From: Fimbriimonadales bacterium
Lineage (GTDB): Bacteria; Armatimonadota; Fimbriimonadia; Fimbriimonadales; GBS-DC
Direction: 5' to 3'
DNA: 6,818 nucleotides
NCBI GenBank assembly: GCA_026416065.1
Contig: JAOAFW010000410.1
Span: 1-6,818 of the forward strand
Positions 1 through 4,206 of this stretch are shown here, piece after piece. Below the pieces are notes generated by a model. That model was given only the letters and a program-made list of their open reading frames with translations, ran no database searches and was not told where the DNA came from. The stretch's first letter is position 1, and every line of letters starts with the position of its first letter. Both the position numbers and the translations under genes were made by a program.

Positions 1-611
1 GCGTAGAAGTTGTCGTTCTGTGTCTGCCCTGTCGGATGCCCGCCGCCCAGTAGTGCGTAGAACAGCTTGCGATGGTCGTCCACGCTCAGGTCGGGGTCGG
101 GGATACCCATGCGTTCGGATTCGGGCACGCTCTGCCAGCCCCCACGCGCCGTCTGACGCACTACCGAACGCGGCACATTCAGACCCACCAGACGCAACCG
201 ATACCGATATACCACCTCGAAAATCGGGCGGTACAGCGCGAAGTCGAATCCCCACTGCGTCTTCCAGTCGCTTTGTTCAATAAACTCCGCCTCACTCAGG
301 CGGTTCAGCGTCCACAGGTTCAGTGGGTGCTGCTTCGTGCGGTCGAACATCTCCATGCCGACAATCACGCTGCGCCCCGCCTGCGCCAGCTCTTCAATCA
401 CCTGCGCCTGAAACTGGTGGTGCTGTGCATTGTCGTGCTGCTCGCCGATGAGAATAAAAGTTGCTGGCTCCAGCAGGCGTATCATCTCCGGCAAGTTTAT
501 CGCGCGACGCCGATGAGTGTCCAGAATCTCGCCGGGGCGCACGGTAAGCAGATATTGACGGCGCGGGTCGCCAATCGGCAGGGTGTAAACAGATTCCTGA
601 GATCGCTTCAT
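1..611 (-). CDS. ChaN-like protein (DUF399, Tiki superfamily), 3' end outside the window
   Basis: About 203 N-terminal residues are visible, without a stop, running off the left edge. The family has the Tiki/EreA-type fold. Its named member ChaN of Campylobacter is a haem-binding lipoprotein linked to iron uptake, but most bacterial members have no proven function. Seen: FILIGEQHDNAQHH (about residues 53-66), the GExHD-type family motif; GMEMFDR (about 85-91), carrying the conserved Glu; a W..WGFDFALYRPIFE block (about 118-133); and LVGLNVPR (about 142-149). The full family domain is usually 250-300 residues, so roughly the last third is missing. The ATG at 609-611 places the family's usual domain start close to the N-terminus. 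It has no clear Shine-Dalgarno sequence. An in-frame GTG at 666-668 would add 19 residues and an in-frame stop lies 12 codons upstream of the ATG side of the hairpins at 685-698. Neither start gives a lipobox or signal peptide, so this may be cytoplasmic. Family call fairly sure; function uncertain. Confidence 0.8.
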   Translation of the reverse strand, partial: MKRSQESVYTLPIGDPRRQYLLTVRPGEILDTHRRRAINLPEMIRLLEPATFILIGEQHDNAQHHQFQAQVIEELAQAGRSVIVGMEMFDRTKQHPLNLWTLNRLSEAEFIEQSDWKTQWGFDFALYRPIFEVVYRYRLRLVGLNVPRSVVRQTARGGWQSVPESERMGIPDPDLSVDDHRKLFYALLGGGHPTGQTQNDNFY

Positions 612-869
612 CAAAGGGAAGTTGTTCGCCCCACTACGGACAAATCCTGCAAGCAGTGGACTACCCACATCTCTCTGCAGTCACCCCGCCGTGGCGGGTC
701 GTATTCCCGTGCACCCACGCGGTACAACCGCGTCGCAGGCGCATACCCATACGCCCTGTTCCAACGCAACGGCTGGAAAGTAGCCACGCGACTGCTCGGC
801 AGCAGGTTGCCCCCGTTAAGCAGGAAACAGGGCAATTGTCCCGAATTCACGGGGTGCGCTGTAGAGCGA
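612..869. other. Hairpin-rich divergent intergenic region
   Basis: No convincing gene lies in these 258 bases between the divergent ChaN-like and small membrane protein genes. They hold several short perfect inverted repeats: 685-690 with 693-698 (CCCGCC/GGCGGG), 717-723 with 727-733 (ACGCGGT/ACCGCGT), 753-760 with 826-833 (GCCCTGTT/AACAGGGC), 766-770 with 806-810 (GCAAC/GTTGC), 771-774 with 782-785 (GGCT/AGCC), 792-796 with 801-805 (CTGCT/AGCAG), and 840-843 with 850-853 (CCCG/CGGG). The stretch could be the structured 5' leader of the ChaN-like gene if transcribed on the minus strand, or a dispersed palindromic repeat. Which strand is transcribed cannot be told from sequence. Confidence 0.5.
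753..833. repeat. Nested inverted repeats with a possible three-way junction
   Basis: The outer 8-bp arms GCCCTGTT (753-760) and AACAGGGC (826-833) enclose GCAAC/GTTGC (766-770 with 806-810). That helix in turn directly flanks two hairpins, GGCT/AGCC (771-774, 782-785) and CTGCT/AGCAG (792-796, 801-805). Bases 770/771 and 805/806 abut, as expected for stacked helices. An alternative pairing, AACGG (768-772) with CCGTT (813-817), competes with the inner helix. All helices are perfect but short, so this is a candidate only. Confidence 0.4.
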
Positions 870-888
870 GGTACAATACCTGTGGAGG
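870..888 (+). promoter_or_regulatory. Extended -10 promoter and ribosome binding site of the small membrane protein gene
   Basis: GGTACAAT at 870-877 contains the -10-like hexamer TACAAT (872-877). It is identical to the 8-mer upstream of nif3 (4190-4197) and close to GGTATAAT at 2348-2355. No good -35 box is present; TTCACG at 846-851 would need a 20-nt spacer. GGAGG at 884-888 is a strong Shine-Dalgarno sequence 7 nt before the ATG at 896 and fixes that start. The surrounding GGTACAATACC is itself an inverted repeat (GGTA/TACC), so it might also serve the minus strand. Confidence 0.6.
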
Positions 889-895
889 CGAATCG

Positions 896-1225
896 ATGAA
901 CAAGGGTGTGGATCCGATTGGGATTGGCGTAATCGCGCTGGGCGTGGTGATGCTGATTATCCTCGTGGTGGTCAGCAACAATATGATGCCACAGCCGCTG
1001 CCCGCGCCGCAGACGCCTGACTTGAACGGTTTAGCACGTAAGATAGAGGACCCGCTGTCGGCGGCGGTCGGCGCAGCAGGCGGCATGGGCGGCGCGCCGA
1101 TGGGTGGACCGATGGGCGGCTTTGGCGGTCCTCCCGCGCCTACCGCGCCAATGGGCGGTCCCGCTGCGCCGATGGCGCCTGCAGGCGGCGGTGGACGGCG
1201 TGGCGAAATGCCCGAAGATTACTGA
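896..1225 (+). CDS. Small single-span membrane protein with Gly/Pro/Met-rich tail, unknown function
   Basis: A 109-residue protein that I do not recognise. A seven-residue N-terminus (MNKGVDP) precedes one hydrophobic segment at about residues 8-26 (IGIGVIALGVVMLIILVVV). A short polar linker follows (about 27-56, including DLNGLARKIEDP). From about 57 to 100 the chain is low-complexity Gly/Pro/Ala/Met with recurring PMGG and APM units, and it ends in a charged tail (GGRRGEMPEDY). The hydrophobic stretch could be a signal anchor with the tail outside, or the tail may face the cytoplasm. No cleavage site or lipobox is evident. The start is supported by GGAGG 7 nt upstream and by the -10 element at 870-877. 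Codon choice in the tail (GCG, GGC, CCG) resembles the neighbours, so there is no sign of recent transfer. The gene appears monocistronic and ends in its own terminator at 1315-1344. That it is a real gene is fairly sure; its function is unknown. Confidence 0.75.
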   Translation: MNKGVDPIGIGVIALGVVMLIILVVVSNNMMPQPLPAPQTPDLNGLARKIEDPLSAAVGAAGGMGGAPMGGPMGGFGGPPAPTAPMGGPAAPMAPAGGGGRRGEMPEDY

Positions 1226-1241
1226 AAATCCCCGAAACACA

Positions 1242-1314
1242 GGCAGAGCGACCCCGTCTAAACACCTCGCAAGGGTCGTCCTGCTCTCAAGACACAACAG
1301 AGAGCATCTCTGCC
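1242..1314 (+). ncRNA. Candidate three-way-junction RNA in the 3' region of the small membrane protein gene
   Basis: Starting 16 nt after the stop codon, three perfect helices nest as a three-way junction. P1 pairs GGCAGAG (1242-1248) with CTCTGCC (1308-1314). P2 pairs CGACCC (1249-1254) with GGGTCG (1273-1278) around an 18-nt loop. P3 pairs TGCTCTC (1282-1288) with GAGAGCA (1300-1306) around an 11-nt A-rich loop. P1 and P2 abut with no unpaired base, only TCC (1279-1281) separates P2 from P3, and one base (1307) separates P3 from P1. The terminator hairpin begins at the next base, 1315. I do not recognise a known RNA family. It could be a 3'-UTR-derived small RNA, a structure stabilising the mRNA 3' end, or a regulator acting with the terminator. 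Found by hand pairing, without covariation support. Confidence 0.5.
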
Positions 1315-1344
1315 AGAGGCTCGCACGCCGAGCCTCTTTTTTTT
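1315..1344 (+). terminator. Rho-independent terminator
   Basis: A perfect 9-bp stem, AGAGGCTCG (1315-1323) with CGAGCCTCT (1329-1337), closes a 5-nt loop (CACGC). It runs into eight T residues (1337-1344). The T run is on the plus strand only, so it ends the transcript of the small membrane protein gene rather than that of the convergent glycosyltransferase. Confidence 0.92.
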
Positions 1345-1359
1345 CTGAGAGTATATTCA

Positions 1360-1407
1360 CTTCAGAGTTAGGGCGCTACATCCCTATCGGTTCCAGCAGC
1401 TCTGAAG
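1360..1407. repeat. Nested inverted repeat between convergent genes
   Basis: An 8-bp perfect pair, CTTCAGAG (1360-1367) with CTCTGAAG (1400-1407), encloses a 5-bp pair, TAGGG (1369-1373) with CCCTA (1382-1386). On the minus strand it begins about 30 nt after the glycosyltransferase stop and has no T run, so it is at best an mRNA 3'-end structure or a weak terminator for that gene. Confidence 0.45.
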
Positions 1408-1437
1408 CGACACTTTACACGCGCGGAGGGATAACAG

Positions 1438-2325
1438 CTACCTTCGCAGGCGCCGCATCAGCGCGTCTTTGCAGTTTTTTAGCAAAAACAAAGACGCTCG
1501 CAGCGCTAACCCCAGTGGCACAAAAGGACGGAACAAGATAAAAGTTCGCCGCGCGTAGTGCTTTTTGTAAAACAGATACATACTCCTGTGGAAGGTGATA
1601 ATCATCTTGTTCGCCACAAGATCTGTACTGCGTCCAATCGCGTGCTTGATTTTCGGTTCGGGGTAGTAAATCACCTTGTACCCTGCCTGCCACGCGCGAT
1701 AGCACAAGTCGGTGTCCTCGCAGTACATAAAGAACTGCTCATCAAAGCCCCCCAGCTGCTCAAAGACATCGCGCCGGATGAACAGCGCCGCGCCCGACAC
1801 CCAGTCCACCTCGCGAGTGCTACTATGATCCCAGTCGGTCATCAGGTACTCGCGCGTGTACGGATTGTTAGGAAACAGTTTGCCCAGTGGCGTGTTCCGA
1901 AAGAGCGCGGCGACCGGGTTAGGAAACCGCCGACAGGAGTATTGGAGGCTGCCATCGGGGTTGAGAATCTTGGGCCCAACAATCGCGACTTCGGGGTGCT
2001 GCTCAGCGTAGTTGACGAGTGCGTCCAGCGCGCCCGCCAGCACCTCCGTATCGGGGTTCAGAATAAACAGATATTTGCCCTGCGCGGCGCGCGCGACAAG
2101 GTTATGCCCCTTCGAAAAGCCCAGATTCTGCTCGCTCACGATGAGTTTGACCTCAGGAAACTCTTTTTCCAGCATCTGCGCACTGCCGTCGGACGAGGCA
2201 TTGTCCAGCACGACGATTTCGTACTCGAACTGCGGGGGATGTGCCAGAATAGAGCGCAGCGCGGCGTGCAACGGCTCGCGCGCGTTCCAGTTCACAATCT
2301 GCACCGTGAGCAACACTTCAGGCAT
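1438..2325 (-). CDS. Family 2 glycosyltransferase, rhamnosyltransferase-like
   Basis: A 295-residue GT-A-fold glycosyltransferase that would move a sugar from a nucleotide donor to a cell-surface polysaccharide or lipid-linked acceptor at the cytoplasmic face of the membrane. Seen in order: TVQIVNWN (7-14), the N-terminal strand and nucleotide site; VVLDNASSDGS (38-48); NLGFSKGHN (67-75); FILNPDTEV (87-95), where NPD stands at the usual DXD metal site as in rhamnosyltransferase-like members; VDWVSGAALFIRRDVFEQLGGFDEQFFMYCEDTDLCYR (173-210), with the acidic EDTDL acceptor/catalytic motif; and IKHAIGRST (226-234). A hydrophobic and basic C-terminus (about 261-295) may touch the membrane. Length fits the WbbL/RfbN-like group. 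The ATG at 2323-2325 sits at the normal family start and has no Shine-Dalgarno sequence; GGTATCCT (2341-2334, minus strand) ends 8 nt before it, hinting at a leaderless transcript. No other glycan gene is near, so donor and acceptor are unknown. Confidence 0.9.
   Translation of the reverse strand: MPEVLLTVQIVNWNAREPLHAALRSILAHPPQFEYEIVVLDNASSDGSAQMLEKEFPEVKLIVSEQNLGFSKGHNLVARAAQGKYLFILNPDTEVLAGALDALVNYAEQHPEVAIVGPKILNPDGSLQYSCRRFPNPVAALFRNTPLGKLFPNNPYTREYLMTDWDHSSTREVDWVSGAALFIRRDVFEQLGGFDEQFFMYCEDTDLCYRAWQAGYKVIYYPEPKIKHAIGRSTDLVANKMIITFHRSMYLFYKKHYARRTFILFRPFVPLGLALRASLFLLKNCKDALMRRLRR
1463..1497 (-). repeat. Long inverted repeat inside the glycosyltransferase 3' end
   Basis: GCGTCTTTG (1463-1471) pairs perfectly with CAAAGACGC (1489-1497). 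After a 3-nt bulge (1472-1474), TTTTT (1475-1479) pairs with AAAAA (1484-1488) around a TAGC loop. That gives 14 bp in 35 nt of coding sequence, about residues 277-287 of the glycosyltransferase. No T run follows on either strand, so it is not a standard terminator. Its role, if any, is unknown. Confidence 0.5.
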
Positions 2326-2347
2326 TCAGAGGAAGGATACCTGAAGC

Positions 2348-2355
2348 GGTATAAT
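2348..2355 (+). promoter_or_regulatory. Extended -10 promoter element of the small multi-pass membrane protein gene
   Basis: GGTATAAT at 2348-2355 contains a consensus TATAAT (2350-2355), 41 nt before the ATG at 2397. A weak -35 candidate is TTCAGA at 2325-2330, with a 19-nt spacer. It matches the GGTACAAT elements at 870 and 4190. Read on the minus strand the hexamer is ATTATA, so a contribution to the divergent glycosyltransferase gene is possible. Confidence 0.65.
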
Positions 2356-2396
2356 CTGCCTGTTCAGTTCAAGCAGGGCAGTTCGCCCTTCTGAGT

Positions 2397-2804
2397 ATGA
2401 AAACTACGACCCGGTTGATTGCCTTGTTCTGGCTGTTGGTAGGCGCGAGCATCTGGTGGAGCGCGCTGGCGAGCAACGCGCCCACGCCGTTCAGCCTGCG
2501 CTTTTTTGCGACGATACAGGTACTGGGGGGGATCTTTATCCTGATGCGCCTGACGCTGGGCTGGGTGTTCCTGATTACGATGTCGGTGTTCACGATGGTC
2601 ACGGGGCTGTTCGCGTTGCTCAGTGCACCGTTTATGCCCGATGAGATGCTCAAAAACGCGCCACAAGTGCTGGGCATTCCGCCGCGCTGGCTGGTCGCGC
2701 TTACAGCCGCGGCAGGCTTGATCCTCGGACGCCTGTGCTGGCTGGGACTGAAAAACAATCCCCCAAGCCAGTGGGAAGAGCAGGAGTCGGATACCGCTGA
2801 GTAA
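2397..2804 (+). CDS. Small multi-pass membrane protein, unknown function
   Basis: A 135-residue protein with about four hydrophobic segments: residues 6-25, 36-50, 54-76 and 98-117. It ends in a short acidic tail (QWEEQESDTAE). The loop before the last segment holds PDEMLKNAPQVLGIPPRW (81-98). I recognise no catalytic or metal-binding motif and no named family. It resembles the many short hypothetical membrane proteins of bacteria in being built from helices and short loops. The ATG at 2397 has no clear Shine-Dalgarno sequence. A small GC-rich hairpin (2375-2379 with 2385-2389) lies between the promoter and the start. The gene is divergent from the glycosyltransferase and convergent with the ATPase at a 1-nt gap, so it is probably its own transcription unit. 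The membrane character and an in-frame TATAAT promoter support it being real; the function is not known. Confidence 0.75.
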   Translation: MKTTTRLIALFWLLVGASIWWSALASNAPTPFSLRFFATIQVLGGIFILMRLTLGWVFLITMSVFTMVTGLFALLSAPFMPDEMLKNAPQVLGIPPRWLVALTAAAGLILGRLCWLGLKNNPPSQWEEQESDTAE

Positions 2805-2805
2805 A

Positions 2806-4128
2806 CTACTGCGTCTCGCTGAGCAACCACTCCACCGCCGAATAAGAGCGTACCGGTTCGGGCGTCCCAAGCGGGGGAACCGTCTCCAGCGTAATCAGGT
2901 GCAAAGTCGCTTCGGGATATTGCTGCGACGCCTCCAGCAACGCGCGCACTTCGCGCTCGTAAGTAGCTTTGTCGGCAGGGTCCACGCAGACCTGGATCAG
3001 CTGCAGTTCACCGCTGGGCGTCTGCGCCGCAAAATCCACCTCGTAGCCCGACGGCGTGCGCAGGTAACACACCTCAAACTTGCGCCTGAGCAAGTGCAGA
3101 TATACGCAGGTCTCCAGCGCATGCCCAAGCGGGAACGGACGCGGCGCTGCGTAGAACGGAATGAACCCCATATCCACAGGATACACCTTGCGCGGATGTA
3201 CCCGCTGCTGCGCATGCGAGTAAGCAAAGTAAGGAACGCTCTGCACCAGAAAAGCGTCCTCCACGTATCCCAGCATTGCGTGCAGTGTATCTTTACTGAT
3301 TGAGAGTCCTTGAGAGCGCAGGTCGTTGAAGAACTTGTTCACGCTGAACGGCGTTCCGGGATTGCTGAGCAGCTGCCTGACCAGTCGGCGAAGCACATTC
3401 AAGTTGTTGACCTGGTATCGCTCCACAACATCCCTTAGAATCACGCCGTCCACATAGCTGCTCAGTAACTCACGTCGGTCGATGAGTTCCAGCCCGACGG
3501 CTTCTGGGAAACCACCTTCACACAGGTATTGCATCAGGCGCGACTGGAGTGCGGTGCGCTCTGCCTTACGCAGACGCGAATAGGGGCGATCAGGCTCCTC
3601 GCCCAAGTGGCGCAAGTATTCGCGGAAACTGAAGGGATAGATGATGATGGGCAACGCGCGCCCGCGCATGCTGGTTCCCAGCTCATACGCCAGCATCCGT
3701 GCTGAGGAACCTGAAAGGAACAACGCTACATTTTCAGCGTCGAGCAGGCGACGCGCGAAGGTTTCCCAGCCTGCCACACGCTGGATCTCGTCCAGTAAAA
3801 ACAGCGTTTGTGTCTGCTCCCGCGCCTGAGGATAGAGCTGATAGTAGGTCTCTACAATCAGTTGCAGGTCTTGTACGCGCATATCGAGCAGGCGTTCGTC
3901 CTCGAAGTTGAAATAGAGGGTGTGTTCGCGCGGCATGCCGCGACTCAGGCGTTGCTGTGCCACCTGCCACAGGAAGGTCGTCTTCCCCGCACGGCGCATA
4001 CCAATCACGGCGAACGCCTTGTTTGGCACATCTGGAACTCGCGCATCGCGCGGCGTGAAGGCAGGCATAGGGCGTGTCGTACCCTCCACCACCTTCTCCT
4101 GTATCACTGCCCGCAATTGTCCGTCCAC
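2806..4128 (-). CDS. AAA ATPase with DUF4143 C-terminal region
   Basis: A 440-residue ATPase of the widespread AAA_14/DUF4143 family, whose cellular role is not established. Seen: GMRRAGKTTFL (43-53), Walker A; LYFNFEDERL (71-80); TLFLLDEIQRV (108-118), Walker B; FLSGSSARML (137-146), sensor region; and GRALPIIIYPFSFREYL (156-172). The DUF4143 part has CEGGFPEAV (203-211), LRDVVERY (231-238) and a winged-helix-like stretch, FSVNKFFNDLRSQGLSISKDTL (261-282). It also shows a PD-(D/E)XK-like core: E339, then GYEVDFAA (361-368), then LIQVCVD (377-383). The Lys of a classical nuclease ExK motif is absent at the last position, as is common in this family, so nuclease activity is doubtful. The start is GTG at 4126-4128; upstream in frame there is only a stop 24 nt away. 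The N-terminus LRAVIQEKV..F.PRD fits the family. No Shine-Dalgarno sequence is seen. The 11-bp repeat copies at 4130-4173 begin 1 nt upstream of this start, which suggests autoregulation. Confidence 0.9.
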   Translation of the reverse strand: MDGQLRAVIQEKVVEGTTRPMPAFTPRDARVPDVPNKAFAVIGMRRAGKTTFLWQVAQQRLSRGMPREHTLYFNFEDERLLDMRVQDLQLIVETYYQLYPQAREQTQTLFLLDEIQRVAGWETFARRLLDAENVALFLSGSSARMLAYELGTSMRGRALPIIIYPFSFREYLRHLGEEPDRPYSRLRKAERTALQSRLMQYLCEGGFPEAVGLELIDRRELLSSYVDGVILRDVVERYQVNNLNVLRRLVRQLLSNPGTPFSVNKFFNDLRSQGLSISKDTLHAMLGYVEDAFLVQSVPYFAYSHAQQRVHPRKVYPVDMGFIPFYAAPRPFPLGHALETCVYLHLLRRKFEVCYLRTPSGYEVDFAAQTPSGELQLIQVCVDPADKATYEREVRALLEASQQYPEATLHLITLETVPPLGTPEPVRSYSAVEWLLSETQ

Positions 4129-4129
4129 G

Positions 4130-4173
4130 AAGGATAATTTACCCGAAATTTATCCTTTTGGGAAGGATAAATT
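4130..4173. promoter_or_regulatory. Operator-like array of three alternating 11-bp repeats
   Basis: Copy A is AAGGATAATTT (4130-4140, forward), copy B is AATTTATCCTT (4147-4157, inverted) and copy C is AAGGATAAATT (4163-4173, forward). B and C are a perfect 11-bp inverted repeat with a 5-nt loop. A and B match at 10 of 11 positions with a 6-nt spacer. A and C are exactly 33 bp apart. The array fills the region between the divergent ATPase and nif3 genes. It abuts the ATPase GTG and covers where a -35 box for nif3 would lie. It could be a dimer-binding operator, or an RNA leader with two mutually exclusive hairpins. Confidence 0.7.
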
Positions 4174-4189
4174 CGCGTCTGCGGGAGCA

Positions 4190-4197
4190 GGTACAAT
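4190..4197 (+). promoter_or_regulatory. Extended -10 promoter element of nif3, leaderless spacing
   Basis: GGTACAAT at 4190-4197 contains TACAAT (4192-4197). Only 9 nt separate it from the ATG at 4207, so transcription would begin at or within a few bases of the start codon. No Shine-Dalgarno sequence lies at a usable distance, which agrees with a leaderless mRNA. No good -35 box is seen; the expected place overlaps repeat copy C. Confidence 0.6.
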
Positions 4198-4206
4198 TCC
4201 CCCGCT

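Noticed and set aside
611..850. Minus-strand open frame of 79 codons whose stop overlaps the ChaN-like start (TGATG).
   Set aside because: The frame runs through the palindromic region, shows no recognisable domain, has no ribosome binding site and mixes codons unlike its neighbours. It looks like a chance frame, although the coupling-like overlap was tempting.
753..854. Considered as SRP RNA, 6S RNA or a known riboswitch (cobalamin, SAM, TPP, FMN, c-di-GMP).
   Set aside because: None of the conserved core sequences of these classes could be found on either strand; only unassigned helices remain.
72..899. Long plus-strand open frame of 275 codons at the left edge.
   Set aside because: It is antisense to the ChaN-like gene, whose family motifs on the minus strand are clear, and it ends across the promoter of the gene at 896.
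1242..1344. Considered as a target of the ANTAR regulator encoded at 5295-5885.
   Set aside because: ANTAR targets are paired hairpins with hexanucleotide loops of A..G.. type. The loops here are 18, 11 and 5 nt and do not fit.
1350..1415. A GGTTCCAGC stretch next to nested hairpins, considered as a tRNA or tRNA-like element.
   Set aside because: There is no acceptor stem, the T-loop consensus is not met and the anticodon arm does not fit.
2333..2339. AAGGATA near the glycosyltransferase start as a fourth copy of the repeat at 4130-4173.
   Set aside because: Only 7 bases match, with no inverted partner, so it is probably chance.
1558..2394. Plus-strand open frame of 278 codons.
   Set aside because: It is antisense to the glycosyltransferase, whose motifs are unmistakable; high GC content leaves long open frames opposite real genes.
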